Source: Rhodospirillales bacterium
GTDB taxonomy: Bacteria > Pseudomonadota > Alphaproteobacteria > Rhodospirillales > Casp-alpha2
Assembly (NCBI GenBank): GCA_021775095.1
Contig: JAJFII010000039.1
Coordinates: 1-64,000 of the forward strand
DNA: 64,000 nt
Direction: 5' to 3'
The notes under the pieces were generated by a model. That model was given only the letters and a program-made list of their open reading frames with translations. It was not told the origin of the DNA and made no database searches. The position numbers and the translations under genes are program-made. Position 1 is the stretch's first letter; each line of letters begins with the position of its first letter. Below, in pieces: positions 26,950 through 37,052 of this stretch.

Positions 26950-28446
26950 TCAAACAGAAGTTAACAGGCGCCCCACAGCGGTTTGCCAACCGGTATATTT
27001 TTTGTCGCGCACGGCGCTGTCCATCTGGGCCTCGAACCGCCGTTCCAGCTTCCAGGATTCAGCAAAAACCGCCGGTCCTGGATATAAACCGGCTTTCATG
27101 CCGGCCAAATAGGCAGCCCCCAGGGCTGTGGTTTCGAGGACTTTTGGCCGGTCAACAGGGGCGGCTAAGATATCGCTGAGAAACTGCATGGTCCAGTCGC
27201 TGGCGACCATGCCGCCGTCAACCCGAAGCACGGTTTTTTGACCGGCAGCGCCCGGCCAGTCGGCCTGCATGGCGTCAAGCAGATCGCGGGTCTGATAACA
27301 AACCGCCTCCAGGGCGGCGCGCGCCAGTTCATTGGGTCCGGTGTTGCGGGTTAAACCAAACAATGCGCCCCGCGCGTCGGCGTCCCAGTAGGGCGCGCCC
27401 AGGCCGGTAAAGGCGGGGACCAAATAGACGTCTTGGTGATCGTCAGCGGCGGTCGCCATGGGCCCGGTTTCTGCGGCATTTTCGATCAATCCCAAACCGT
27501 CGCGTAACCACTGTACGGCGGCACCGGCGATAAAGATTGAGCCCTCCAGGGCATAGGTCGGAACCCCATCAAATTGATAGGCGATCGTCGTCAACATGCG
27601 GTTTTTTGAGACAACCCGTTCGGTGCCCGTATTGAGCATGGCAAAACAACCGGTGCCATAGGTTGATTTCATCATACCGGCGGCAAAACAGGCCTGACCG
27701 ATGGTCGCCGCGTGCTGGTCACCGGCCATACCCAAAATAGCAACTTCGCCGCCAAACAGCGACGCCTCCGTCCGCCCAAAATCAGCCGCATTGTCGCGGA
27801 CTTCCGGCAAAAGCTGTTCGGGAATCGTCAGCATTTTCAGCAACTGCGGATCCCAACGGCCGGTTTGAATGTTGTACATCAGGGTTCTGGCGGCGTTGGT
27901 CGCGTCGGTGGCGTGCACCTGACCACCGGTCAACCGCCACAGCAGGAAGGTGTCGATGGTACCAAAAGCCAATTCTCCGGCTTCAGCCCGGGCACGGGCC
28001 CCCGGAACGTGATCGAGCAACCAGTTGACTTTGGTGCCGGAAAAATAGGGATCGAGTAACAATCCGGTTTTTTCGCTGACTTCCGCCTCAAATCCGTCGG
28101 TTTTTAACTGCCCGCAAAATCCTGCCGTACGCCGATCCTGCCAGACAATTGCCCGATGAATGGGCTTGCCTGTTTGACGATCCCAAATGGCTGTTGTTTC
28201 GCGTTGATTGGTGATGCCGATGGCGACCAGATCGGCGGCACGGGCGTCGACGTAGGCAAGGGCCTGACGGCAAGTATCCAGGACGCTGGTCCAGATCTCT
28301 TCCAGGTCGTGCTCGACCCAGCCGGATTCAGGAAAATGCTGGGTAAACTCCTGCTGAGCTGTGGCGCGGGCCCGGTAATTCTGGTCAAACAATATGGCGC
28401 GGGAAGACGTTGTCCCTTGGTCTATAGCCAGAACATATTTTGTCAT
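26950..28446 (-). CDS. glpK: Glycerol kinase GlpK
   Basis: A 498-residue FGGY-family kinase that phosphorylates glycerol to glycerol 3-phosphate with ATP in the cytosol. The opening '[17 protein letters not shown]' is diagnostic for GlpK, as are '[19 protein letters not shown]' and '[16 protein letters not shown]'. The catalytic Asp lies in the 'DQ' of 'GDQHA' region (~245). C-terminal FGGY motif '[19 protein letters not shown]'. Length equals the usual ~500. Good GGGAGG ribosome site, 28 bases after glpD, so glpD and glpK are co-transcribed. It works with the divergent glycerol ABC transporter. Confidence 0.97.
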   Translation of the reverse strand: MTKYVLAIDQGTTSSRAILFDQNYRARATAQQEFTQHFPESGWVEHDLEEIWTSVLDTCRQALAYVDARAADLVAIGITNQRETTAIWDRQTGKPIHRAIVWQDRRTAGFCGQLKTDGFEAEVSEKTGLLLDPYFSGTKVNWLLDHVPGARARAEAGELAFGTIDTFLLWRLTGGQVHATDATNAARTLMYNIQTGRWDPQLLKMLTIPEQLLPEVRDNAADFGRTEASLFGGEVAILGMAGDQHAATIGQACFAAGMMKSTYGTGCFAMLNTGTERVVSKNRMLTTIAYQFDGVPTYALEGSIFIAGAAVQWLRDGLGLIENAAETGPMATAADDHQDVYLVPAFTGLGAPYWDADARGALFGLTRNTGPNELARAALEAVCYQTRDLLDAMQADWPGAAGQKTVLRVDGGMVASDWTMQFLSDILAAPVDRPKVLETTALGAAYLAGMKAGLYPGPAVFAESWKLERRFEAQMDSAVRDKKYTGWQTAVGRLLTSV

Positions 28447-28474
28447 GTTTCCTCCCGTTCAGGTCTGACCGCAG

Positions 28475-30004
28475 CTACGGCACGGTAACCGTTGAAAAAT
28501 TATTCTCAAGCCACTGGTCCAACTCTTTTACCTCTTGGGGGGCAAACCGAAGCCCCAGCTTCGAGCGTCGCCACAAAATGTCCTGGCTGGTCATTGCCCA
28601 TTCTTTTTTAAGTAAATAAACAACTTCGACTTCATAAAGATCGGCACCAAAATGCCTGCCGAGGTCGTCGGTCGAGGCGACCCCATCGAGCACCTGATCC
28701 GCCAATGTACCATACGAGCGGGCCAGACGGGCAATCAAGTGACGGTCAATGGTCGAGTGGGTATTGATCAGACGGTTTTGCAGGTCGGCAAACTGATCCA
28801 CCGCAAAATCCCCGCCCGGCAGTTGCGCCCGTTCGGTCCAGGCACCGCCCTTAGGCTGCAAATGGGCCTGCAATTTTTCCATGGCCTCTTCGGCGAGACA
28901 GCGAAAAGTGGTGATTTTTCCACCAAACACATTCAGCAGAACTGGTGCGCCGGCTGGCGCATCGAGCTCCAACACATAATCTCGGGTCGCCTTTTGCGCA
29001 GATTGTTCACCGCTATCAAACAGCGGGCGAACACCTGAGTAGGTCCAGACAACGTTTTCCTTGAGCACCGGCCCTTTAAAATAAGTTCCCACAGCTTTAC
29101 ACAAATAGTCGATTTCATCGTCGGTGGCGGCGACATCTTTTGGATCGCCCTGATAATCCACATCGGTCGTCCCGACTAAAGTGAAGTCATTTTCATAGGG
29201 TATGGCAAAAATGATACGGGCATCGGCGTTTTGAAAAATATAGGCACGCTCATGGTCGAACAATTTTTTAAGGATGATATGGCTGCCCTTGACCAGCCGA
29301 ACCTTGGATTTTGAGTTTGACTTGAGCCGTTGACTGAGGACTTCGGCAACCCAGGGCCCGGCAGCATTTACCACGGACCTTGCCTTGACCGTCCGCCTTT
29401 GCCCAGACAACCGATCCTCGACAACCAGTTGCCAATGGTCCGATAACCGTGCAGCCGACACAATTTCCGTACGCACGTGGATTTCCGCGCCGCGATTTTG
29501 TGCATCTTTAGCCGCCAATACCACCAGACGGGCGTCGTTGACCCAGCAATCGGAATATTCGAAGGCGCGGGTCATATCATCCTTCAGGGGTTGACCGGCC
29601 GGATCCCGTCGCAGATCGATTGTCCGGCATCCGGGCAGAACCTTGCGACCGCCTAAATGATCATAAAGGAAAAGCCCCAGACGAATGAGCCAGGCCGGAC
29701 GCAAGCCTTTCAGGTGCGGCAGGACAAACCGCAGGGGCCAGCTGATGTGCGGTGCCATGGCCAGCAGCACTTCCCGTTCCTTCAGGGATTCCCGAACCAG
29801 GCGAAATTCATAATGTTCCAGGTAACGCAAGCCGCCGTGGATAAGTTTTGTCGACGACGACGAGGTCCCGCTGGCCAAATCGTCCATTTCGAACAATCCA
29901 ACCTTCAAGCCGCGCCCGGCCGCATCACGGGCAATGCCACAGCCGTTAATGCCGCCGCCAATGACCACGATGTCGTAAATTGCATCCGACGCGGTTTCTT
30001 CCAA
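28475..30004 (-). CDS. glpD: Aerobic glycerol-3-phosphate dehydrogenase GlpD
   Basis: A 509-residue FAD enzyme of the inner membrane that oxidises glycerol 3-phosphate to dihydroxyacetone phosphate and passes electrons to quinone. The FAD-binding motif GGGINGCGIARDAAGRG is at ~16-32, followed by the family motif 'SGTSSSSTKLIHGGLRYLEHYEFRLV' (key residues). The C-terminal cap domain is present. The start is a TTG with AAGGGCAAGGGC upstream. An 85-base gap before it holds phased TTCG repeats that are shared with the divergent glpV promoter, so it likely has its own GlpR-controlled promoter. Confidence 0.95.
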   Translation of the reverse strand: MEETASDAIYDIVVIGGGINGCGIARDAAGRGLKVGLFEMDDLASGTSSSSTKLIHGGLRYLEHYEFRLVRESLKEREVLLAMAPHISWPLRFVLPHLKGLRPAWLIRLGLFLYDHLGGRKVLPGCRTIDLRRDPAGQPLKDDMTRAFEYSDCWVNDARLVVLAAKDAQNRGAEIHVRTEIVSAARLSDHWQLVVEDRLSGQRRTVKARSVVNAAGPWVAEVLSQRLKSNSKSKVRLVKGSHIILKKLFDHERAYIFQNADARIIFAIPYENDFTLVGTTDVDYQGDPKDVAATDDEIDYLCKAVGTYFKGPVLKENVVWTYSGVRPLFDSGEQSAQKATRDYVLELDAPAGAPVLLNVFGGKITTFRCLAEEAMEKLQAHLQPKGGAWTERAQLPGGDFAVDQFADLQNRLINTHSTIDRHLIARLARSYGTLADQVLDGVASTDDLGRHFGADLYEVEVVYLLKKEWAMTSQDILWRRSKLGLRFAPQEVKELDQWLENNFSTVTVP

Positions 30005-30019
30005 AGCCCTTGCCCTTCA

Positions 30020-30059
30020 GTTATTCGAAAGATAAAGAACGTAAACGAAGAAAAACGAA
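30020..30059 (-). promoter_or_regulatory. Candidate GlpR operator upstream of glpD (10-bp phased TTC repeats)
   Basis: On the minus strand, four consecutive 10-base units each start with TTC: TTCGTTTTTC, TTCGTTTACG, TTCTTTATCT and TTCGAATAAC. The first two, from 30059, match the glpV-side sequence TTCGTTTTTT-TTCGCTT. The TTCG pair lies 42-55 bases before the glpD start, almost the same distance as at glpV. Direct phased repeats are a plausible binding mode for a DeoR-family repressor. Confidence 0.6.
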
Positions 30060-30089
30060 CCGACAACTGTTTTTATTAGCACCAGCGGT

Positions 30090-30890
30090 TTATTCCGTCG
30101 GGTCGGCCAGTTCAATGAGGACTTCGTGCTCCGCACAGACCTGACAAAAGGCTTCCGGCGGCTGGCGATCGGTGACAAAGGTATCGATCTGAGAAATATG
30201 GCCAATCCGAACCGGTGCGGAGCGTTCATACTTCATGCTGTCAGCGACCAGTATGGAATGCCGGGCATTTTCGATTATCGCCTGGGCAACCTTGACTTCC
30301 CGGTAATCGTAGTCGAGCAGGGCGCCGTCCAGATCAATGGCCGAGGAACCGATAATGGCGTAGTCGACCTTAAACTGGCGAATGAAATCGCCAGCTGTTT
30401 CGCCGACAACACCGCCGTCCGATGGGCGAACCGTGCCTCCGGCGACAATCACTTCTATTTGTGGTTTGCCCGCAAGAATATTGACAACATTTATGTTGTT
30501 GGTAATCACGACGATGTTTTTGCGGGTTAAAAGGGCCTGCGCAACCTGTTCCGTTGTGGTCCCAATATTAATCAGCAGGGAACAATTATCCGGAATAAGG
30601 GAGGCCGCTTTCAGGCCAATTCTTCGTTTTTCATCGGATGCGATGCCGCGCCGGGATTCATACCCCAAATTGGTCACCCGTGTGGTTAGAACGGCACCAC
30701 CGTGGACCCGTTGCAGGATACGTCGTTCGCAAAGGTCGTTTAAATCCTTGCGAATGGTTTGCGGCGTCACATCAAACCGTTCGGCCAGATCTTCAACGCT
30801 GACACGGCCCACATCACGGGCAACATCGGTGATATCCGACTGCCGTGGTGACAGGGGTTCCAGATCCAAAGGGTTCGAATGGATATCCAT
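30090..30890 (-). CDS. glpR: DeoR-family repressor, GlpR-type
   Basis: A 266-residue DeoR regulator. The N-terminal winged helix-turn-helix is at ~12-66 ('VSVEDLAERFDVTPQTIRKDL') with the family 'RVHGGAV' that follows. The C-terminal sugar-phosphate sensor domain has 'INIGTTTEQVA' and 'VVITNNINVV'. Genes on both sides are for glycerol, so the expected ligand is glycerol 3-phosphate. I start it at the ATG at 30890, preceded by AAGG; a much longer open frame runs back over the divergent promoter and is rejected. It is upstream of glpD on the same strand and divergent from glpV. Confidence 0.92.
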   Translation of the reverse strand: MDIHSNPLDLEPLSPRQSDITDVARDVGRVSVEDLAERFDVTPQTIRKDLNDLCERRILQRVHGGAVLTTRVTNLGYESRRGIASDEKRRIGLKAASLIPDNCSLLINIGTTTEQVAQALLTRKNIVVITNNINVVNILAGKPQIEVIVAGGTVRPSDGGVVGETAGDFIRQFKVDYAIIGSSAIDLDGALLDYDYREVKVAQAIIENARHSILVADSMKYERSAPVRIGHISQIDTFVTDRQPPEAFCQVCAEHEVLIELADPTE

Positions 30891-30955
30891 AAAAACCTTA
30901 TACACCGATTGTTCACCAAAACCAATAATGCGAATGGAATAGTATTCATTTGACT

Positions 30956-30972
30956 TTCGTTTTTTTTCGCTT
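30956..30972 (+). promoter_or_regulatory. Candidate GlpR operator upstream of glpV
   Basis: TTCGTTTTTTTTCGCTT contains two TTCG units exactly 10 bases apart, matching the glpD-side TTCGTTTTTCTTCGTTT at 15 of 17 positions. The TTCG pair ends 43 bases before the glpV ATG, against 42 bases at glpD. It lies in the 121-base divergent region between glpR and glpV, so it could also regulate glpR. Confidence 0.6.
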
Positions 30973-31011
30973 GTATAGTGAAGTTCATTTTCACAGGGAG
31001 GGAAACCTAAA

Positions 31012-32748
31012 ATGAAAACCAAACTTATCGCTGTCCTTACCGGGGCCGCGTTGGTGTCTGCAGCAAGCATCAGCTTTGCCGGCACAGAGGAAGCCAAGAA
31101 ATGGGTGGACAGTGAATTCCAGCCGTCGGCAATCTCAAAAAGCGATCAAATGAAAGAAATGGAGTGGTTCATCAAGGCGGCTCAACCGTTCAAAGGTATG
31201 GAAATCAACGTGCTTTCGGAAGGCATTCCGACCCACGATTACGAGTCCAAGACCCTAACCAAAGCCTTTGAGGAAATCACCGGCATTAAAGTTAACCACC
31301 AGATTCTGGGTGAGGGCGAAGTTGTCCAGGCCGTGCAAACGCAAATGCAGACAAAACGTAATCTTTATGATGCCTACATCAATGATTCCGATTTAATCGG
31401 CACCCATTCCCGCCTGCAACTGGCGGTCAATCTGACGGACTGGATGGCTGGCGAAGGCAAAGATGTTACCAACCCGATGCTTGATATCGATGATTTTGTC
31501 GGCAAGTCCTTCACGACCGGTCCCGATGGCAAACTCTATCAATTGCCGGACCAGCAATTTGCCAACCTGTATTGGTTCCGCAAAGACTGGTTTGACCGGC
31601 CGGACCTGCAAAAACAGTTCAAGGACCGTTACGGGTACGACCTGGGCGTTCCCGTCAACTGGTCGGCCTACGAAGATATCGCCGAGTTCTTCTCTGTACA
31701 CGTCAAGGAAATCGACGGCAAAAAAATCTATGGCCACATGGACTATGGCAAACGTGCGCCCGATTTGGGTTGGCGCATGACCGATGCCTGGTTATCCATG
31801 GCTGGTGCCGGATCGAAGGGCGAGCCCAATGGCGTGCCGGTTGATGAATGGGGCATCCGCATGGAAAAGGGTACCTGTAACCCGGTTGGTGCGTCCGTGT
31901 CGCGTGGTGGTGCGGCGAATGCCCCGGCGGCGGTTTATGCGATCCGCAAGTGGGACGAATGGCTTCGTAAATATGCACCTCCCGGTGCTGCGAACTATGA
32001 CTTCTACCAATCCCTGCCGGCTTTGTCGCAAGGCAATGTCGCTCAGCAGATTTTCTGGTATACGGCCTTTACTGCCGTCATGGTTGGCCCGAAAAGCGGC
32101 GGCAACAACACGGTTGATGACGCTGGCAAACCCTTATGGCGGATGGCGCCATCACCACATGGCCCTTACTGGGAGACCGGCCAGAAGCTGGGATATCAGG
32201 ATGCCGGTTCATGGACCCTGTTCAAGTCGACACCTGTTGACCGTCGGAAAGCCGCCTGGTTGTATGCACAGTTTGTGGTTTCCAAGACCGTCGACGTGAA
32301 AAAAAGTCATGTCGGTCTGACCTTCATTCGAGATACCACAATCAATCATGCTTCGTTCACGGAACGGGCACCCAATCTGGGGGGACTGATTGAGTTCTAT
32401 CGGTCTCCGGATCGTGTCATGTGGTCGCCAACCGGCGTCAACGTTCCCGATTATCCAAAACTGGCGCAAATCTGGTGGCAGCAAATCGGTGATGTGAATT
32501 CCGGTGCATTTACCCCGCAACAGGCGATGGATCGTCTAGCGACTGAAATGGACCTGGTCATGGCCCGGATGCAAGCGGCAGACGAAAAAGCCAACACTTA
32601 CGGCGGTTGTGGTCCTCGTTTGAATGAAGAATCCGACCCGTCGGTCTGGTTGAATAAACCCGGGTCTCCGAAGGCTAAAGTCAACGAGAAACCGCAAGGT
32701 GAAACCATCAATTACGACGAACTCGTGAAACGTTGGAATAAAGGTTAG
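31012..32748 (+). CDS. glpV: Glycerol ABC transporter substrate-binding protein (GlpV-like)
   Basis: A 578-residue periplasmic binding protein with a signal peptide (hydrophobic ~5-20, cleavage after SFA). It belongs to the large extracellular solute-binding family 1 proteins; the size and the neighbours match GlpV of the rhizobial glycerol transporter GlpSTPQV. It contains six or so cysteines only near the C-terminus ('YGGCGPR') and has no lipobox. A GGGAGGG ribosome site is strong. It is followed by a long hairpin before the ATPase genes. Substrate is assigned from context with glpK, glpD and the two characteristic ATPases. Confidence 0.9.
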   Translation: MKTKLIAVLTGAALVSAASISFAGTEEAKKWVDSEFQPSAISKSDQMKEMEWFIKAAQPFKGMEINVLSEGIPTHDYESKTLTKAFEEITGIKVNHQILGEGEVVQAVQTQMQTKRNLYDAYINDSDLIGTHSRLQLAVNLTDWMAGEGKDVTNPMLDIDDFVGKSFTTGPDGKLYQLPDQQFANLYWFRKDWFDRPDLQKQFKDRYGYDLGVPVNWSAYEDIAEFFSVHVKEIDGKKIYGHMDYGKRAPDLGWRMTDAWLSMAGAGSKGEPNGVPVDEWGIRMEKGTCNPVGASVSRGGAANAPAAVYAIRKWDEWLRKYAPPGAANYDFYQSLPALSQGNVAQQIFWYTAFTAVMVGPKSGGNNTVDDAGKPLWRMAPSPHGPYWETGQKLGYQDAGSWTLFKSTPVDRRKAAWLYAQFVVSKTVDVKKSHVGLTFIRDTTINHASFTERAPNLGGLIEFYRSPDRVMWSPTGVNVPDYPKLAQIWWQQIGDVNSGAFTPQQAMDRLATEMDLVMARMQAADEKANTYGGCGPRLNEESDPSVWLNKPGSPKAKVNEKPQGETINYDELVKRWNKG

Positions 32749-32779
32749 GCGTCCCCTATTCGCCTGGCTTTTGGGATCA

Positions 32780-32806
32780 CCGGGGAGCCCGTTTAGGGCT
32801 CCCCGG
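32780..32806 (+). promoter_or_regulatory. Intercistronic hairpin after glpV
   Basis: A perfect 11-base-pair GC-rich stem, CCGGGGAGCCC (32780-32790) with GGGCTCCCCGG (32796-32806), and a GTTTA loop. It lies 31 bases after the glpV stop within the 187-base gap before glpS. No T-run follows. It probably protects the upstream glpV message or attenuates transcription into the membrane-component genes. Confidence 0.8.
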
Positions 32807-32935
32807 CTCCTAGCCAAACTCTTGGCCTCCGGCCGCTTAAGCAATTTTTCAATAACCGCGCACCCGGACCCGTGATATAGGTGTCATAAGGGTGCCCGAG
32901 ATTTTGTCCGATCGATTACGATTGAGAGACTGACC

Positions 32936-34003
32936 ATGACACTTGTCTTTAAAAATGTCACAAAACGCGTTGGCGCGGATGTTCATATATTCGACACCAG
33001 CGTCGAATTCGTGGAAAACGAATTTAACATTCTGTTGGGCACCACACTGGCCGGCAAAACCACTTTGCTGCAGTTAATGGCTGGTTTGGAAGTCCCGACA
33101 TCCGGTGAAATCTGGTTCAACGGCAACAACGTCACCGGCGTTGCCACCCAGAAACGCAACGTCTCCATGGTTCACCAACAATTTATCAATTATCCGCATT
33201 TTTCCGTTTACGACAACATCGCCTCGCCGCTGCGCGTCGCCGGATTTTCCAAGGCCGACATCGAAAGCCGCGTCGACAGTGTCGCCAATCTACTAAAATT
33301 AACGCCGATGTTAAAACGTCGCCCCAACGAATTGTCCGGTGGCCAGCAACAGCGCACGGCCCTGGCCAGAGCCCTTGTGAAAGATGCCGATCTTGTCCTT
33401 TTGGACGAACCGCTTGCAAACCTCGATTACAAACTGCGCGAAGAATTGCGTGATGAATTACCAAAATTGTTAAGTGATCGCAAATGCACCGTTGTCTATG
33501 CGACGACGGAACCGACGGAGGCGCTTTTGCTGGGCGGTTATACGGCGACCGTGCACGAGGGCCAGATTACCCAGTTTGGCAAGACCCCGGACGTATACCG
33601 GCGTCCGACCGACCTGGAAACGGCGCGGGTGTTCTCTGATCCGCCCATCAATACCACGAAGATCATCCGCAAGGACGGGCTCATGGTGCTTGATGAGGAG
33701 GTCAGTTGGCCAGCCCAGGGTGCCGCCGACGGCCTCGCAGACGGCGCCTATATGATGGGCATTCGCCCGCATTTTGTCACCGTTCAGCCGACTTCGGAAA
33801 ACGCGGTTGCCATTCAGGGGCGGGTCATCGTCTCAGAACTGAGCGGCTCGGAAAGTGTCGTCCATTTTAAGCTCGGTGACCTGTCCTGGGTGTCGCAATC
33901 GCACGGCATTCACGCCATCGATATTGGTGCCGACGCGACCTTTTATTTAGACACCCGTCATTGCATTTATTTTGGCGAAAACGAAAAACTGATGGCGGCC
34001 TGA
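32936..34003 (+). CDS. glpS: Glycerol ABC transporter ATP-binding protein GlpS
   Basis: A 355-residue MalK-type ATPase with C-terminal regulatory (TOBE-like) domain. Walker A is the unusual but still conforming GTTLAGKT (35-42), the Q-loop is in 'SMVHQQFINY', the signature LSGGQ is intact (133-137) and Walker B is LVLLDEP. The switch region reads YATTEPTEAL: the usual His of YVTHD is replaced by Thr at 191 and the following Asp by Glu. Its partner GlpT shows the opposite defect, so the dimer should have one good and one poor ATP site. Adjacent to glpT with one base between genes. Confidence 0.92.
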   Translation: MTLVFKNVTKRVGADVHIFDTSVEFVENEFNILLGTTLAGKTTLLQLMAGLEVPTSGEIWFNGNNVTGVATQKRNVSMVHQQFINYPHFSVYDNIASPLRVAGFSKADIESRVDSVANLLKLTPMLKRRPNELSGGQQQRTALARALVKDADLVLLDEPLANLDYKLREELRDELPKLLSDRKCTVVYATTEPTEALLLGGYTATVHEGQITQFGKTPDVYRRPTDLETARVFSDPPINTTKIIRKDGLMVLDEEVSWPAQGAADGLADGAYMMGIRPHFVTVQPTSENAVAIQGRVIVSELSGSESVVHFKLGDLSWVSQSHGIHAIDIGADATFYLDTRHCIYFGENEKLMAA

Positions 34004-34004
34004 T

Positions 34005-35072
34005 ATGTCAAAAATTAGTCTCAAGAATCTGCGTCACAGCTACCAAGCCGAGCCGGGGCCAGACAGCGAGTGGGCCTTAAATGAAATGAGCGTCGATTGG
34101 TCCGACGGCGGCGCTTACGCCCTGTTGGGGCCGTCCGGATGCGGCAAAACAACTCTTCTGAATATTATATCCGGGTTAATCGAACCCAGTGTCGGAGAAG
34201 TTTGGTTTGGCGATGAAAACGTAACCCAGTTGCCGCCCGACCAGCGAAATATTGCCCAGGTTTTCCAGTTCCCGGTGGTCTACGATACCATGTCGGTTTA
34301 CGACAATCTGGCATTCCCCCTGCGCAACCGCCAGGTCCCGGAACCGGATGTGGATAAGAAGGTTCGTGAGATTGCGGCAATGCTGGATCTCAGTGAAACC
34401 CTGATGACCCGGGCGGCTGGCCTGACCGCCGATGGCAAACAAAAAATCTCCCTGGGCCGCGGTCTGGTCCGATCCGACGTCAACGTAATCATGTTTGATG
34501 AGCCGTTAACGGTCATTGATCCGCACTTGAAGTGGATTTTACGATCGAAGCTAAAAGAACTTCATCAACGCATAAAAACAACCATGATTTATGTGACCCA
34601 CGACCAGACGGAGGCTCTGACCATTGCCGATCAGGTTGTCGTTATGCAAGCCGGTACGGTGGTTCAGATCGGCACGCCTGTGGAATTGTTCGAACGTCCG
34701 AAACATACCTTTGTCGGCCACTTTATCGGCTCACCTGGGATGAATGTGTTGCCCTGCCAACTGGATAATGGGCGGCCGGTCTATGGTGGCCAAACCCTGG
34801 AAATTGCCAGTCCCATCAGCCAACGGGCCAACGGGGCGCGGCTTGAACTGGGGGTTCGCCCGGAATTTGTCCAACTGGCCGATGCGGGCATTCCGGTTCG
34901 CATTACCAAAGTCAGCGACGCCGGACGATTTAATATTGTCGACACCCAACATGGCGATGACTCGATCAAACTTTTGGTGCCAACGGGCGAAACCCTGCCG
35001 GCCGGTACGGCCCATTTAAAGTTCGATCCGACCCATACCCAGGTTTACGCCGACGACTGGATGATTTCGTAA
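34005..35072 (+). CDS. glpT: Glycerol ABC transporter ATP-binding protein GlpT
   Basis: A 355-residue MalK-type ATPase. Walker A GPSGCGKT (42-49), Walker B VIMFDEP and the switch His in YVTHDQ (His199) are canonical. The ABC signature is degenerate: where LSGGQQQR is expected the protein has LTADGKQK (from 140). The C-terminal ~120 residues are the MalK-type regulatory domain. It pairs with GlpS in the glycerol importer. The name follows the rhizobial GlpSTPQV system; it is not the E. coli antiporter of the same name. Co-transcribed with glpS and glpP, with short gaps on both sides. Confidence 0.92.
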   Translation: MSKISLKNLRHSYQAEPGPDSEWALNEMSVDWSDGGAYALLGPSGCGKTTLLNIISGLIEPSVGEVWFGDENVTQLPPDQRNIAQVFQFPVVYDTMSVYDNLAFPLRNRQVPEPDVDKKVREIAAMLDLSETLMTRAAGLTADGKQKISLGRGLVRSDVNVIMFDEPLTVIDPHLKWILRSKLKELHQRIKTTMIYVTHDQTEALTIADQVVVMQAGTVVQIGTPVELFERPKHTFVGHFIGSPGMNVLPCQLDNGRPVYGGQTLEIASPISQRANGARLELGVRPEFVQLADAGIPVRITKVSDAGRFNIVDTQHGDDSIKLLVPTGETLPAGTAHLKFDPTHTQVYADDWMIS

Positions 35073-35078
35073 GGAAAG

Positions 35079-35947
35079 ATGATGAATAAAAAAATCTCAA
35101 ATCAGAAAGCCTGGTGGTTTGTTGCGCCAGTGATCGTACTGGTCGCCTTTAATGCGGTTATCCCGCTGATGACCGTCGTCAATTATTCCGTCCAGGAAAC
35201 CTTCGGCAACAATGTGTTTTTCTGGGAAGGGGTCAAGTGGTTCGAGACGGTACTCAATTCGGAACGATTCCATGCGTCCCTGGGCCGGCAAATGATGTTT
35301 ACCTCAATCATATTGCTGATCGAAGTGCCGCTGGGTGTGGCGATTGCCCTGACCATGCCCAAAAAGGGCGTTTGGGTTTCGGTCTGCCTGGTCTTTATGG
35401 CCATGCCCCTGTTGATCCCCTGGAACGTGGTTGGTGCCATGTGGAACATTTTTGCGCTGCCAGATATTGGTCTGCTGGGCCGCGCCATCAACGCCCTTGG
35501 CATCGACTACAATTTCACCAGCCAACCCTTGTCGGCCTGGTTCACGACAATCCTCATGGATGTCTGGCACTGGACGTCGCTGGTTGTATTACTGGCCTAT
35601 GCCGGTTTGAGTTCGATTCCCGATGCCTACTATCAGGCCGCCAAAATTGATGGTGCCAAACCCTGGGCAGTCTTCCGTTATATTCAATTACCCAAAATGA
35701 AGCGGGTGTTGACCATCGCCATTCTGTTACGCTTCATGGATAGTTTTATGATCTATACGGAACCGTTTGTGCTCACCGGCGGTGGCCCCGGCAATACCAC
35801 CACGTTCTTGTCCATCGACCTGGTTAAAATCGCCCTCGGCCAATTTGACCTGGGCCCGGCCGCCGCCATGTCTTTGGTTTATTTCCTGATTGTTCTGCTG
35901 GTCAGTTGGCTTTTTTATACGCTGATGATGAAAGATGAGGCCCAGTG

Positions 35948-35948
<1 letters not shown>
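35079..35948 (+). CDS. glpP: Glycerol ABC transporter permease GlpP
   Basis: A 289-residue MalF-like inner-membrane permease with six hydrophobic segments; the first is ~14-35. The EAA coupling loop is visible as 'YQAAKIDGAKPWAVFRYIQLP' region (EAA-like 'AAKIDGA', ~188-205). It has 'GGGPGNTT', common in this permease class. An AAGGAAAG ribosome site precedes tandem ATGs; the second may be used. It forms the channel with GlpQ. Confidence 0.93.
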
Positions 35949-36748
<800 letters not shown>

Positions 36749-36770
36749 GCGTTAAAAAGAGGAAAACGCC

Positions 36771-37052
36771 ATGGGATTATCGTGGATGGCCTGGACGGCA
36801 CCAACCGCAGCCTTTTTCATTTGCATTGTTTTGGCGATCAGTCTAATGGGGTTTTTGGAGTGGCGGAACCCAGGTGGAGAACCGCGCCGGGGAATTCTGA
36901 CCCTCGATACCACGCGCGGCGACCGGTTGTTCATCTCGATCCTCGGCAGCGCCTTTATCCATCTGGGATGGCTGGGGCTCATGGGGACCCCACTGTGGGG
37001 CGCCGTTATTATATCCGTAGTTTATACCTACTGCGTATTTCGCTGGGTGTAA
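36771..37052 (+). CDS. Small membrane protein of the glycerol operon (DUF2160)
   Basis: A 93-residue inner-membrane protein with a hydrophobic helix at ~10-30 and another ~58-90, joined by a charged loop 'EWRNPGGEPRRGILTLDTTRGDR' (key residues WRNPGG, RGDR). It resembles the DUF2160 family, whose members I know from the end or middle of glpSTPQV-type operons. The spacing to glpQ is 22 bases with an AAGAGGAAA ribosome site. Its role is unknown; an accessory subunit of the glycerol importer is a reasonable guess from constant linkage. Confidence 0.85.
   Translation: MGLSWMAWTAPTAAFFICIVLAISLMGFLEWRNPGGEPRRGILTLDTTRGDRLFISILGSAFIHLGWLGLMGTPLWGAVIISVVYTYCVFRWV

Noticed and set aside
30891-31097. 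69-codon N-terminal extension of the glpR frame
   Set aside because: It covers the divergent promoter and the start of glpV; the ATG at 30890 has a ribosome site and matches the family start.
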